This document shows positions 21,801 to 37,056 of a DNA stretch of 64,000 nt, piece after piece. The first letter of the stretch is position 1, and every line of letters starts with the position of its first letter. A model generated the notes under the pieces. That model was not told the origin of the DNA. It made no database searches and was given only the letters and a program-made list of their open reading frames with translations. Source of the stretch: Lotus japonicus (lineage: Eukaryota; Streptophyta; Magnoliopsida; Fabales; Fabaceae). The position numbers were made by a program, and so were the translations under genes. Location of the stretch: contig NC_080042.1 of NCBI RefSeq assembly GCF_012489685.1, forward strand, positions 39,251,158-39,315,157. The letters run 5' to 3'.

Positions 21801-24800
21801 CCCAGTTTCGTCGAATTCGCGCGCAAGAATTTTGTTTTACGAAAGTTTCACCCAAATTGTTCGTAGAGCTGCTTGACGGGAACATAACTCGAACAAATGT
21901 GCAGTCTTGAAATTTTCGTAGAGCTGCTTGACGGGAACATAACTCGAACAAATGTGCAGTCCTGAAATGTTCCAAATTTTTGTCCACAGTTTAAGGGACT
22001 AAAATTAGGGACTGTGCCCCAGTTTCGTCGAATTCGCGCGCACGTATTTTGTTTTACGAAAGTTTCGTCCAAATTGTTCGTAGAGCTGCATGACGGGAAC
22101 ATAACTCGAACAAATGTGCAGTCTTGAAATGTTCCAAATTTTTTTCCACAGTTTAAGGGACTAAAATTAGGGACTGTGCCCCAGTTTCGTCGAATACGCG
22201 CGCAGGAATTTTGTTTTACGAACGTTTCGCCCAAATTGTTCGTAGAGCTGCTTGACGGGAACATAACTCGAACAAATGTGCAGTCTTGAAATGTTCCAAA
22301 TTTTTTTCCACAGTTTAAGGGACTAAAATTAGGGACTGTGCCCCAGTTTCGTCGAATACGCGCGCAGGAATTTTGTTTTACGAACGTTTCGCCCAAATTG
22401 TTCGTAGAGCTGCTTGACGGGAACATAACTCGAACAAATGTGCAGTTCTGAAATGTTCCAAATTTTTGTCCACAGTTTAAGGGACTAAAATTAGGGACTG
22501 TGCCCCAGTTTTGTCGAATTCGCGCGCAGGAATTTTATTTTACGAACGTTTCGCCCAAATTGTTCGTAGAGCTGCTTGACAGGAACATAACTCGAACAAA
22601 TGTGCAGTTCTGAAATGTTCCAAATTTTTGTCCACAGTTTAAGGGACTAAAATTAGGGACTGTGCCCCAGTTTTGTCGAATTCGCGCGCAAGAATTTTAT
22701 TTTACGAACGTTTCGCCCAAATTGTTCGTAGAGCTGCTTGACAGGAACATAACTCGAACAAATGTGCAGTTCTGAAATGTTCCAAATTTTTGTCCACAGT
22801 TTAAGGGACTAAAATTAGGGACTGTGCCCCAGTTTCGTCGAATTCGCGCGCAAGAATTTTGTTTTACGAAAGTTTCACCCAAATTGTTCGTAGAGCTGCT
22901 TGACGGGAACATAACTCGAACAAATGTGCAGTCTTGAAATTGTTCGTAGAGCTGCTTGACGGGAACATAACTCGAACAAATGTGCAGTTCTGAAATGTTC
23001 CAAATTTTTGTCCACAGTTTAAGGGACTAAAATTAGTGACTGTGCCCAGTTTTGTCGAATTCGCGCGCAGGAATTTTTTTTACGAACGTTTCGCCCAAAT
23101 TGTTCGTAGAGCTGCTTGACGGGAACACAACTCGAACAAAAGTGCAGTCTTGAAATTGTTCGTAGAGCTGCTTGACGGGAACATAACTCGAACAAATGTG
23201 CAATATTGAAAAGTTCCAAATTTTTGTCCACAGTTTAAGGGACTAAAATTAGGGACTGTGCCCTAGTTTCGTCGAATTCGCGGGCAGGAATTTTGTTTTA
23301 CGAAAGTTTCGCCCAAATTGTTCGTAGAGCTGCTCGACGGGAACATAACTCGAACAAATTAGCAGTCCTAAAATGTTTCAAATTTTTGTCCACAGTTTAA
23401 GGGACTAAAATTAGAGACTGTGCCCCAGTTTCGTCGAATTCGCGAGCAGGAATTTTGTTTTACGATAGTTTCGCCCAAATTGTTCGTAGAGCTGCTCGGT
23501 AGGAACAGAACTCGAACAAATGAGCAATCGTGACATTTTCCAAATTTTTGTCCACAGTTTAAGGGACTAAAATTAGGGACTGTGCCTCAGTTTCGCCGAA
23601 TTCGCGCGCAGGAATTTTGTTTTACGAAAGTTTCACCCAAATTGTTCGTAGAGCTGCTTGACGGGAACATAACTCGAACAAATGTGCAGTCTTGAAATTG
23701 TTCGTAGAGCTGCTCGACAGGAACAGAACTCGAACAAATGAGCAGTCCTGAAATTTTCCAAATTCTTATCCACAGTTTAAGGGACTAAATTTAGGGTCTG
23801 TGCCCCAGTTTCGTCGAATTCGCGCGCAGGAATTTTGTTTTACGAAAGTTTCACCCAAATTGTTCGTAGAGCTGCTTGACGGGAACATAACTCGAAAATT
23901 GTGCAGTCTTGAAATTGTTCGTAGAGCTGCATGACGGGAACATAACTCGAACAAATGTGCAATCCTGAAATGTTTCAAATTTTTTTCCACAGTTTAAGGG
24001 ACTAAAATTAGGGACTGTGCCCCAATTTCGTCGAATACGCGCGCGGGAATTTTGTTTTACGAAAGTTTCGCCCAAATTGTTCGTAGAGCTGCTTGACGGG
24101 AACATAACTCGAACAAATGTACAGTCTTGAAATTGTTCGTAGAGCTGCTTGACGGGAACATAACTCGAACAAATGTGCTGTTCTGAAATGTTCCAAATTT
24201 TTGTCCACAGTTTAAGGGACTAAAATTAGTGACTGTGCCCCAGTTTCGTCGAATTCGCGCGCAGGAATTTTGTTTTACGAACGTTTCGCCCAAATTGTTC
24301 GTAGAGCTGCTTGACAGGAACATAACTCGAACAAATGTGCAGTTCTGAAATGTTCCAAATTTTTGTCCACAGTTTGAGGGACTAAAATTAGGGACTGTGC
24401 CCCAGTTTCGTCGAATTCGCGCGCAAGAATTTTGTTTTATAATCGTTTTGCCCAAATTTTTCGTAGAGCTGCTCGACGGGAACATAACTCGAACAAATGT
24501 GCAGTCCTGAAATGTTCCAAATTTTTGTCCAAAGTTTAAGGAACTAAAATTAGGGACTGTGCCCCAGTTTCGTCGAATTCGCGCGCAAGAATTTTGTTTT
24601 ACGAAAGTTTCACCCAAATTGTTCGTAGAGCTGCTTGACGGGAACATAACTCGAACAAATGTGCAGTCTTGAAATTGTTCGTAGAGCTGCTTGACGGGAA
24701 CATAACTCGAACAAATGTGCAGTCTTGAAATTGTTCGTAGAGCTGCTTAACGGGAACATAACTCGAACAAATGTGCAGTCTTGAAATTGTTCGTAGAGCT

Positions 24801-26701
24801 GCTTGACGGGAACATAACTCGAACAAATGTGCAGTCCTGAAATGTGCCAAATTTTTGTCCACAGTTTAAGGGACTAAAATTAGGGACTGTGCCCCAGTTT
24901 CGTCGAATTCGCGCGCACGTATTTTTTTTACGAAAGTTTCGTCCAAATTGTTCGTAGAGCTGCTTGACGGGAACATAACTCGAACAAATGTGCAGTCTTG
25001 AAATGTTCCAAATTTTTTTCCACAGTTTAAGGGACTAAAATTAGGTACTGTGCCCCAGTTTCGTCGAATACGCGCGCAGGAAATTTGTTTTACGAACGTT
25101 TCGCCCAAATTGTTCGTAGAGCTGCTTGACAGGAACATAACTCGAACAAATGTGCAGTTCTGAAATGTTCCAAATTTTTGTCCACAGTTTAAGGGACTAA
25201 AATTAGGGACTGTGCCCCAGTTTCGTCGAATTCGCGCGCAAGAATTTTGTTTTACGAAAGTTTCACCCAAATTGTTCGTAGAGCTGCTTGACGGGAACAT
25301 AACTCGAACAAATGTGCAGTCTTGAAATTGTTCGTAGAGCTGCTTGACAGGAACATAACTCGAACAAATGTGCAGTTCTGAAATGTTCCAAATTTTTGTC
25401 CACAGTTTAAGGGAATAAAATTAGTGACTGTGCCCCAGTTTCGTCGAATTCGCACGCAGGAATTTGTTTTACGAACGTTTCGCCCAAATTGTTCGTAGAG
25501 CTGCTTGACGGGATCACAACTCGAACAAAAGTGCAGTCTTGAAATTGTTCGTAGAGCTGCTTGACGGGAACATAACTCGAACAAATGTGCAATATTGAAA
25601 AGTTCCAAATTTTTGTCCACAGTTTAAGGGACTAAATTTAGGGACTGTGCCCTAGTTTCGTCGAATTCGCGGGCAGGAATTTTGTTTTACGAACGTTTCG
25701 CCCAAATTGTTAGTAGAGCTGCTTGACGGGAACATAATTCGAACAAATGTGCAGTCCTGGAATGTTCCAAATTTTTGTCCACAGTTTAAGGGACTAAAAT
25801 TAGGGACTTTGCCCCAGTTTCGTCGAATTCGCGCGCAGGAATTTTGTTTTACGAAAGTTTCGCCCAAATTGTTCGTAGAGCTGCTCGACGGGAACATAAC
25901 TCGAACAAATTAGAAGTCCTGAAATGTTTCAAATTTTTGTCCACAGTTTAAGGGACTCAAATTAGGGACTGTACCCCAGTTTCGTCGAATTCGCGAGCAG
26001 GAATTTTGTTTTACGATAGTTTCGCCCAAATTGTTCGTAGAGCTGCTCGACAGGAACAGAACTCGAACAAATGAGCAGTCGTGACATTTTCCAAATTTTT
26101 GTCCACAGTTTAAGGGACTAAAATTAGGGACTGTGCCCCAGTTTCGACGAATTCGCGCGCAGGAATTTTGTTTTACGAAAGTTTCACCCAAATTGTTCGT
26201 AGAGTTGCTTGACGGGAACATAACTCGAACAAATGTGCAGTCTTGAAATTGTTCGTAGAGCTGCTTGACGGGAACATAACTCGAACAAATGTGCAATCCT
26301 GAAATGTTTCAAATTTTTGTCCACAGTTTAAGGGACTAAAATTAAGGACTGTGCCCTAGTTTCGTCGAATTCGCGCGCAAGAATTATTTTTACGAAAGTT
26401 TCACCCAAATTGTTCGTAGAGCTGCTTGACGGGAACATAACTCGAACAAATGAGCAGTCTTGAAATTGTTCGTAGAGCTGCTTGACGGGAACATAACTCG
26501 AACAAATGTGCAGATCTGAAATGTTCCAAATTTTTGTCCACAGTTTAAGGGACTAAAATTAGTGACTGTGCCCCAGTTTCGTCGAATTCGCGCGCCTGAA
26601 TTTTGTTTTACGAACGTTTCGCCCAAATTGTTCGTAGAGCTGCTTGACAGGAACATAACTCGAACAAATGTGCAGTCTTGAAATTGTTCATGGAGCTGCT
26701 T
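18841..26701. repeat. Satellite higher-order unit alpha, 7,861 bp
   Basis: This unit is followed directly by unit beta at exactly +7,861. Rare variants match one to one: CCCAATTTTTG at 20239 and 28100, ACTCGAAAATTG at 23890 and 31751, AAATGTGCC at 24841 and 32702. Boundaries were set where the flanks diverge (GCTC|GACAGG on the left, GCTT|GACAGG on the right). Confidence 0.85.
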
Positions 26702-29700
26702 GACAGGAACAGAACTCGAACAAATGAGCAGTCGTGACATTTTCCAAATTTTTGTCCACAGTTTAAGGGACTAAAATTAGGGACTGTGCCCCAGTTTCGA
26801 CGAATTCGCGCGCAGGAATTTTGTTTTACGAAAGTTTCACCCAAATTGCTCGTAGAGCTGCTTGACGGGAACATAACTCGAACAAATGTGCAGTCTTGAA
26901 ATTGTTCGTAGAGCTGCTTGACGGGAACATAACTCGAACAAATGTGCAGTCTTGAAATTGTTCGTAGAGCTGCTTGACGGGAACATAACTCGAACAAATG
27001 TGCAATATTGAAAAGTTCCAAATTTTTGTCCACAGTTTAAGGGACTAAAATTAGGGACTGTGCCCCAGTTTGGTCGAATACGCGCGCAGGAATTTTGTTT
27101 TACGAACGTTTCGCCCAAATTGTTCGTAGAGCAGCTTGACGGGAACATAACTCGAACAAATGTGCAGTTCTGAAATGTTCCAAATTTTTGTCCACAGTTT
27201 AAGGGACTAAAATTAGGGACTGTGCCCCAGTTTTGTCGAATTCGCGCGCAATAATTTTGTTTTACGAACGTTTCGCCCAAATTGTTCGTAGAGCTGCTTG
27301 ACAGGAACATAACTCGAACAAATGTGCAGTTCTGAAATGTTCCAAATTTTTGTCCACAGTTTAAGGGACTAAAATTAGGGACTGTGCCCCAGTTTCGTCG
27401 AATTCGCACGCAAGAATTTTGTTTTACGAAAGTTTCACCCAAATTGTTCGTAAAGCTGCTTGACGGGAACATAACTCGAACAAATGTGCAGTCTGGAAAT
27501 TTTCGTAGAGCTGCTTGACGGTAACATAACTTGAACAAATGTGCAGTTCTGAAATGTTCCAAATTTTTGTCCACAGTTTAAGGGACTAAAATTAGTGACT
27601 GTGCCCCAGTTTCGTCGAATTCGCGCGCAGGAATTTTGTTTTATAAACGTTTCGCCCAAATTGTTCGTAGAGCTGCTCGACGGGAACATAACTCGAACAA
27701 ATTTGCAGTCCTGAAATGTTCCAAATTTTTGTCCACAGTTTAAGGGACTAAAATTAGGGACTGTGCCCCAGTTTCGTCGAATTCGCGCGCAAGAATTTTG
27801 TTTTATAAACGTTTCGCCCAAATTGTTCGTAGAGCTGCTCGACGGGAACATAACTCGAACAAATGTACAGTCCTGGAATGTTCCAAATTTTTGTCCACAA
27901 TTTAAGGGACTAAAATTAGGGACTGTGCCCCAGTTTCGTCGAATTCGCGCGCACGTATTTTGTTTTACGAAAGTTTCGCCCAAATTGTTCGTAGAGCTGT
28001 TTGACGGGAACATAACTCGAACAAATGTGCAGTCTTGAAATTGTTCGTAGAGCTGCTTGACGGGAACATAACTCGAACAAATGTGCAGTCCTGAAATGTT
28101 CCCAATTTTTGTCCACAGTTTAAGGGACTAAAATTAGGGACAGTGCCCCAGTTTCGTCGAATACGCGCGCAGGAATTTTGTTTTACGAACGTTTCGCCCA
28201 AATTGTTCGTAGAGCTGCTTGACGGGAACATAACTCGAACAAATGTGCAGTCTTGAAATGTTCCAAATTTTTGTCCACAGTTTAAGGGACTAAAATTAGG
28301 GACTGTGCCCCAGTTTCGTCGAATACGCGAGCGGGAATTTTGTTTTACGAACGTTTAGCCCAAATTGTTCGTAGAGCTGCTTGACGGGAACATAACTCGA
28401 ACAAATGTGCAGTCTTGAAATGTTCCAAATTTTTGTCCACAGTTTAAGGGACTAAAATTAGGGACTGTGCCCTAGTTTTGTTGAATACGCGTGCAGGAAT
28501 TTTGTTTTACGAACGTTTCGCCCAAATTTTTCGTAGAGCTGCTTGACGGGAACATAACTCGAACAAATGTGCAGTTCTGAAATGTTCCAAATTTTTGTCC
28601 ACAGTTTAAGGGACTAAATTTAGGGACTGTGCCCCAGTTTCGTCGAATTCACGCGCAAGAATTTTGTTTTATCATCGTTTTGCCCAAATTTTTCGTAGAG
28701 CTGCTCGACGGGAACATAACTCGAACAAATGTGCAGTCCTGAAATGTTCCATATTTTTTTCCACAGTTTAAGGAACTAAAATTAGGGATTGTGCCCCAGT
28801 TTCGTCGAATTCGCGCGCAAGAATTTTGATGTACGAAAGTTTCACCCAAATTGTTCGTAGAGCTGCTTAACGGGAACATAACTCGAACAAATGTGCAGTC
28901 TTGAAATAGTTCGTAGAGCTGCTTGACGGAAACATAACTCGAACAAATGTGCAGTCCTGAAATGTTCCAAATTTTTGTCCACAGTTTAAGGGACTAAAAT
29001 TAGGGACAGTGCCCCAGTTTCGTCTAATTCGCGCGCACGTATTTTGTTTTACGAAAGTTTCGCCCAAATTGTTCGTAGAGCTGCTTGACGGGAACATAAC
29101 TCGAACAAATGTGCAGTCTTGAAATGTTCCAAATTTTTTTCCACAGTTTAAGGGACTAAAATTAGGGACTGTGCCCCAGTTTCGTCGAATACGCGCGCAG
29201 GAATTTTGTTTTACGAACATTTCGCCCAAATTGTTCGTAGAGCTGCTTGACGGGAACATAACTCGAACAAATGTACAGTCTTGAAATGTTCCAAATTTTT
29301 GTCCTCAGTTTAAGGGACTAAAATTAGGGACTGTGCCCCAGTTTTGTCGAATTCGCGCGCAGGAATTTTGTTTTACGAACGTTTCGCCCAAATTGTTCGT
29401 AGAGCTGCTTGACAGGAACATAACTCGAACAAATGTGCAGTTCTGAAATGTTCCAAATTTTTGTCCACAGTTTAAGGGACTAAAATTAGGGACTGTGCCC
29501 CAGTTTCGTCGAATTCGCGCGCAAGAATTTTTTTTTTATAATCGTTTTGCCCAAATTTTTCGTAGAGCTGCTCGACGGGAACATAACTCGAACAAATGTG
29601 CAGTTCTGAAATGTTCCAAATTTTTGTCCACAGTTTAAGGGACTAAAATTAGGGACTGTGCCCCAGTTTCGTCGAATTCGCGCGCAAGAATTTTGTTTTA

Positions 29701-32700
29701 CGAAAGTTTCACCCAAATTGTTCGTAGAGCTGCTTGACGGGAACATAACTCGAACAAATGTGCAGTCTTGAAATTTTCGTAGAGCTGCTTGACGGGAACA
29801 TAACTCGAACAAATGTGCAGTCCTGAAATGTTCCAAATTTTTGTCCACAGTTTAAGGGACTAAAATTAGGGACTGTGCCCCAGTTTCGTCGAATTCGCGC
29901 GCACGTATTTTGTTTTACGAAAGTTTCGTCCAAATTGTTCGTAGAGCTGCATGACGGGAACATAACTCGAACAAATGTGCAGTCTTGAAATGTTCCAAAT
30001 TTTTTTCCACAGTTTAAGGGACTAAAATTAGGGACTGTGCCCCAGTTTCGTCGAATACGCGCGCAGGAATTTTGTTTTACGAACGTTTCGCCCAAATTGT
30101 TCGTAGAGCTGCTTGACGGGAACATAACTCGAACAAATGTGCAGTCTTGAAATGTTCCAAATTTTTTTCCACAGTTTAAGGGACTAAAATTAGGGACTGT
30201 GCCCCAGTTTCGTCGAATACGCGCGCAGGAATTTTGTTTTACGAACGTTTCGCCCAAATTGTTCGTAGAGCTGCTTGACGGGAACATAACTCGAACAAAT
30301 GTGCAGTTCTGAAATGTTCCAAATTTTTGTCCACAGTTTAAGGGACTAAAATTAGGGACTGTGCCCCAGTTTTGTCGAATTCGCGCGCAGGAATTTTATT
30401 TTACGAACGTTTCGCCCAAATTGTTCGTAGAGCTGCTTGACAGGAACATAACTCGAACAAATGTGCAGTTCTGAAATGTTCCAAATTTTTGTCCACAGTT
30501 TAAGGGACTAAAATTAGGGACTGTGCCCCAGTTTTGTCGAATTCGCGCGCAAGAATTTTATTTTACGAACGTTTCGCCCAAATTGTTCGTAGAGCTGCTT
30601 GACAGGAACATAACTCGAACAAATGTGCAGTTCTGAAATGTTCCAAATTTTTGTCCACAGTTTAAGGGACTAAAATTAGGGACTGTGCCCCAGTTTCGTC
30701 GAATTCGCGCGCAAGAATTTTGTTTTACGAAAGTTTCACCCAAATTGTTCGTAGAGCTGCTTGACGGGAACATAACTCGAACAAATGTGCAGTCTTGAAA
30801 TTGTTCGTAGAGCTGCTTGACGGGAACATAACTCGAACAAATGTGCAGTTCTGAAATGTTCCAAATTTTTGTCCACAGTTTAAGGGACTAAAATTAGTGA
30901 CTGTGCCCAGTTTTGTCGAATTCGCGCGCAGGAATTTTTTTTACGAACGTTTCGCCCAAATTGTTCGTAGAGCTGCTTGACGGGAACACAACTCGAACAA
31001 AAGTGCAGTCTTGAAATTGTTCGTAGAGCTGCTTGACGGGAACATAACTCGAACAAATGTGCAATATTGAAAAGTTCCAAATTTTTGTCCACAGTTTAAG
31101 GGACTAAAATTAGGGACTGTGCCCTAGTTTCGTCGAATTCGCGGGCAGGAATTTTGTTTTACGAAAGTTTCGCCCAAATTGTTCGTAGAGCTGCTCGACG
31201 GGAACATAACTCGAACAAATTAGCAGTCCTAAAATGTTTCAAATTTTTGTCCACAGTTTAAGGGACTAAAATTAGAGACTGTGCCCCAGTTTCGTCGAAT
31301 TCGCGAGCAGGAATTTTGTTTTACGATAGTTTCGCCCAAATTGTTCGTAGAGCTGCTCGGTAGGAACAGAACTCGAACAAATGAGCAATCGTGACATTTT
31401 CCAAATTTTTGTCCACAGTTTAAGGGACTAAAATTAGGGACTGTGCCTCAGTTTCGCCGAATTCGCGCGCAGGAATTTTGTTTTACGAAAGTTTCACCCA
31501 AATTGTTCGTAGAGCTGCTTGACGGGAACATAACTCGAACAAATGTGCAGTCTTGAAATTGTTCGTAGAGCTGCTCGACAGGAACAGAACTCGAACAAAT
31601 GAGCAGTCCTGAAATTTTCCAAATTCTTATCCACAGTTTAAGGGACTAAATTTAGGGTCTGTGCCCCAGTTTCGTCGAATTCGCGCGCAGGAATTTTGTT
31701 TTACGAAAGTTTCACCCAAATTGTTCGTAGAGCTGCTTGACGGGAACATAACTCGAAAATTGTGCAGTCTTGAAATTGTTCGTAGAGCTGCATGACGGGA
31801 ACATAACTCGAACAAATGTGCAATCCTGAAATGTTTCAAATTTTTTTCCACAGTTTAAGGGACTAAAATTAGGGACTGTGCCCCAATTTCGTCGAATACG
31901 CGCGCGGGAATTTTGTTTTACGAAAGTTTCGCCCAAATTGTTCGTAGAGCTGCTTGACGGGAACATAACTCGAACAAATGTACAGTCTTGAAATTGTTCG
32001 TAGAGCTGCTTGACGGGAACATAACTCGAACAAATGTGCTGTTCTGAAATGTTCCAAATTTTTGTCCACAGTTTAAGGGACTAAAATTAGTGACTGTGCC
32101 CCAGTTTCGTCGAATTCGCGCGCAGGAATTTTGTTTTACGAACGTTTCGCCCAAATTGTTCGTAGAGCTGCTTGACAGGAACATAACTCGAACAAATGTG
32201 CAGTTCTGAAATGTTCCAAATTTTTGTCCACAGTTTGAGGGACTAAAATTAGGGACTGTGCCCCAGTTTCGTCGAATTCGCGCGCAAGAATTTTGTTTTA
32301 TAATCGTTTTGCCCAAATTTTTCGTAGAGCTGCTCGACGGGAACATAACTCGAACAAATGTGCAGTCCTGAAATGTTCCAAATTTTTGTCCAAAGTTTAA
32401 GGAACTAAAATTAGGGACTGTGCCCCAGTTTCGTCGAATTCGCGCGCAAGAATTTTGTTTTACGAAAGTTTCACCCAAATTGTTCGTAGAGCTGCTTGAC
32501 GGGAACATAACTCGAACAAATGTGCAGTCTTGAAATTGTTCGTAGAGCTGCTTGACGGGAACATAACTCGAACAAATGTGCAGTCTTGAAATTGTTCGTA
32601 GAGCTGCTTAACGGGAACATAACTCGAACAAATGTGCAGTCTTGAAATTGTTCGTAGAGCTGCTTGACGGGAACATAACTCGAACAAATGTGCAGTCCTG

Positions 32701-34562
32701 AAATGTGCCAAATTTTTGTCCACAGTTTAAGGGACTAAAATTAGGGACTGTGCCCCAGTTTCGTCGAATTCGCGCGCACGTATTTTTTTTACGAAAGTTT
32801 CGTCCAAATTGTTCGTAGAGCTGCTTGACGGGAACATAACTCGAACAAATGTGCAGTCTTGAAATGTTCCAAATTTTTTTCCACAGTTTAAGGGACTAAA
32901 ATTAGGTACTGTGCCCCAGTTTCGTCGAATACGCGCGCAGGAAATTTGTTTTACGAACGTTTCGCCCAAATTGTTCGTAGAGCTGCTTGACAGGAACATA
33001 ACTCGAACAAATGTGCAGTTCTGAAATGTTCCAAATTTTTGTCCACAGTTTAAGGGACTAAAATTAGGGACTGTGCCCCAGTTTCGTCGAATTCGCGCGC
33101 AAGAATTTTGTTTTACGAAAGTTTCACCCAAATTGTTCGTAGAGCTGCTTGACGGGAACATAACTCGAACAAATGTGCAGTCTTGAAATTGTTCGTAGAG
33201 CTGCTTGACAGGAACATAACTCGAACAAATGTGCAGTTCTGAAATGTTCCAAATTTTTGTCCACAGTTTAAGGGAATAAAATTAGTGACTGTGCCCCAGT
33301 TTCGTCGAATTCGCACGCAGGAATTTGTTTTACGAACGTTTCGCCCAAATTGTTCGTAGAGCTGCTTGACGGGATCACAACTCGAACAAAAGTGCAGTCT
33401 TGAAATTGTTCGTAGAGCTGCTTGACGGGAACATAACTCGAACAAATGTGCAATATTGAAAAGTTCCAAATTTTTGTCCACAGTTTAAGGGACTAAATTT
33501 AGGGACTGTGCCCTAGTTTCGTCGAATTCGCGGGCAGGAATTTTGTTTTACGAACGTTTCGCCCAAATTGTTAGTAGAGCTGCTTGACGGGAACATAATT
33601 CGAACAAATGTGCAGTCCTGGAATGTTCCAAATTTTTGTCCACAGTTTAAGGGACTAAAATTAGGGACTTTGCCCCAGTTTCGTCGAATTCGCGCGCAGG
33701 AATTTTGTTTTACGAAAGTTTCGCCCAAATTGTTCGTAGAGCTGCTCGACGGGAACATAACTCGAACAAATTAGAAGTCCTGAAATGTTTCAAATTTTTG
33801 TCCACAGTTTAAGGGACTCAAATTAGGGACTGTACCCCAGTTTCGTCGAATTCGCGAGCAGGAATTTTGTTTTACGATAGTTTCGCCCAAATTGTTCGTA
33901 GAGCTGCTCGACAGGAACAGAACTCGAACAAATGAGCAGTCGTGACATTTTCCAAATTTTTGTCCACAGTTTAAGGGACTAAAATTAGGGACTGTGCCCC
34001 AGTTTCGACGAATTCGCGCGCAGGAATTTTGTTTTACGAAAGTTTCACCCAAATTGTTCGTAGAGTTGCTTGACGGGAACATAACTCGAACAAATGTGCA
34101 GTCTTGAAATTGTTCGTAGAGCTGCTTGACGGGAACATAACTCGAACAAATGTGCAATCCTGAAATGTTTCAAATTTTTGTCCACAGTTTAAGGGACTAA
34201 AATTAAGGACTGTGCCCTAGTTTCGTCGAATTCGCGCGCAAGAATTATTTTTACGAAAGTTTCACCCAAATTGTTCGTAGAGCTGCTTGACGGGAACATA
34301 ACTCGAACAAATGAGCAGTCTTGAAATTGTTCGTAGAGCTGCTTGACGGGAACATAACTCGAACAAATGTGCAGATCTGAAATGTTCCAAATTTTTGTCC
34401 ACAGTTTAAGGGACTAAAATTAGTGACTGTGCCCCAGTTTCGTCGAATTCGCGCGCCTGAATTTTGTTTTACGAACGTTTCGCCCAAATTGTTCGTAGAG
34501 CTGCTTGACAGGAACATAACTCGAACAAATGTGCAGTCTTGAAATTGTTCATGGAGCTGCTT
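26702..34562. repeat. Satellite higher-order unit beta, 7,861 bp
   Basis: This is the direct tandem copy of unit alpha, and I found no difference at the places compared. After 34562 the array continues with sequence like 14887 onward rather than with another unit start. Confidence 0.85.
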
Positions 34563-37056
34563 GACGGGAACATAACTCGAACAAATGTACAGTCTTGAAA
34601 TGTTCCAAATTTTTGTCCACAGTTTAAGGGACTAAAATTAGGGAGTGTGCCCCAGTTTTGTCGAATTCGCGCGCAGGAATTTTGTTTTACGAACGTTTCG
34701 CCCAAATTGTTCGTAGAGCTGCTTGACAGGAACTTAACTCGAACAAATGTGCAGTCTTGAAATGTTCCAAATTTTTGTCCACAGTTTAAGGGACTAAAAT
34801 TAGGGACTGTGCCCCAGTTTTGTCGAATACGCGCGCAGGAATTTGGTTTTACGAACGTTTCGCCCAAATTGTTCGTAGAGCTGCTCGACGGGAACAGAAC
34901 TCGAACAAATGTGCAGTCCTGAAATGTTCCAAATTTTTGTCCACAGTTTAAGGGACTAAAATTAGGGATTGTGCCCCAGTTTCGTCGAATTCGCGAGCAG
35001 GAATTTTGTTTTATAAACGTTTCGCCCAAATTGTTCGTAGAGCTGCTCGACGGGAACATAACTCGAACAAATTTGCAGTCCTGAAATGTTCCAAATTTTT
35101 GTCCACAGTTTAAGGGACTAAAATTAGGCACTGTGCCCCAGTTTGGTCGAATTCGCGCGCAAGAATTTTGTTTTATAAACGTTTCGCCCAAATTGTTCGT
35201 AGAGCTGCTCGACGGGAACATAACTCGAACAAATGTACAGTCCTGGAATGTTCCAAATTTTTGTCCACAGTTTAAGGGACTAAAATTAGGGACTGTGCCC
35301 CAGTTTCGTCGAATTCGCGCGCACGTATTTTGTTTTACGAAAGTTTCGCCCAAATTGTTCGTAGAGCTGTTTGACGGGAACATAACTCGAACAAATGTGC
35401 AGTCTTGAAATTGTTCGTAGAGCTGCTTGACGGGAACATAACTCGAACAAATGTGCAGTCCTGAAATGTTCCAAATTTTTGTCCACAGTTTAAGGGACTA
35501 AAATTAGGGACAGTGCCCCAGTTTCGTCGAATACGCGCGCAGAAATTTTGTTTTACGAACGTTTCGCCCAAATTGTTCGTAGAGTTGCTTGACGGGAACA
35601 TAACTCGAACAAATGTGCAGTCTTGAAATGTTCCAAATTTTTGTCCACAGTTTAAGGGACTAAAATTAGGGACTGTGCCCCAGTTTCGTCGAATACGCGC
35701 GCGGGAATTTTGTTTTACGAACGTTTAGCCCAAATTGTTCGTAGAGCTGCTTGACGTGAACATAACTCGAACAAATGTGCAGTCTTGAAATGTTCCAAAT
35801 TTTTGTCCACAGTTTAAGGGACTAAAATTAGGGACTGTGCCCTAGTTTTGTTGAATACGCGTGCAGGAATTTTGTTTTACGAACGTTTCGCCCAAATTGT
35901 TCGTAGAGCTGCTTGATGGGAACATAACTCGAACAAATGTGCAGTTCTGAAATGTTCCAAATTTTTGTCCACAGTTTAAGGGACTAAAATTAGGGACTGT
36001 GCCCCAGTTTCGTCGAATTCACGCGCAAGAATTTTGTTTTATCATCGTTTTGCCCAAATTTTTCGTAGAGCTGCTCGACGGGAACATAACTCGAACAAAT
36101 GTGCAGTCCTGAAATGTTCCATATTTTTTTCCACAGTTTAAGGAACTAAAATTAGGGACTGTGCCCCAGTTTCGTCGAATTCGCGCGCAAGAATTTTGAT
36201 GTACGAAAGTTTCACCCAAATTGTTCGTAGAGCTGCTTAACGGGAACATAACTCGAACAAATGTGCAGTCTTGAAATTGTTCGTAGAGCTGCTTGACGGA
36301 AACATAACTCGAACAAATGTGCAGTCCTGAAATGTTCCAAATTTTTGTCCACAGTTTAAGGGACTAAAATTAGGGACAGTGCCCCAGTTTCGTCTAATTC
36401 GCGCGCACGTATTTTGTTTTACGAAAGTTTCGCCCAAATTGTTCGTAGAGCTGCTTGACGGGAACATAACTCGAACAAATGTGCAGTCTTGAAATGTTCC
36501 AAATTTTTTTCCACAGTTTAAGGGACTAAAATTAGGGACTGTGCCCCAGTTTCGTCGAATACGCGCGCAGGAATTTTGTTTTACGAACGTTTCGCCCAAA
36601 TTGTTCGTAGAGCTGCTTGACGGGAACATAACTCGAACAAATTTGCAGTCCTGAAATGTTACAAATTTTTGTCCATAGTTTAAGGGACTAAAATTAGGGA
36701 CTGTGCCCCAGTTTCGTCGAATTCGCGCGCAGGAATTTTGTTTTATAAACGTTTTGCCCAAATTGTTCGTAGATCTGCTCGACGGGAACATAACTCGAAC
36801 AAATGTGCAGTCCTGAAATGTTCCAAATTTTTGTCCACAGTTTAAGGGACTAAAATTAGGGACTGTGCCCCAGTTTCGTCGAATTCGCGCGCACGTATTT
36901 TGTTTTACGAAAGTTTCGCCCAAATTGTTCGTAGAGCTGTTTGACGGGAACATAACTCGAACAAATGTGCAGTCTTGAAATTGTTCGTAGAGCTGCTTGA
37001 CGGGAACATAACTCGAACAAATGTGCAGTCCTGAAATGTTCCAAATTTTTGTCCAC
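34563..37056. repeat. Satellite block matched to 14887-17380
   Basis: It follows unit beta and pairs with 14887-17380 at offset 19,676. Small differences include GGAACTTAACTCG at 34730, where the other copy has GGAACATAACTCG, and a missing A near 37071. Confidence 0.8.
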
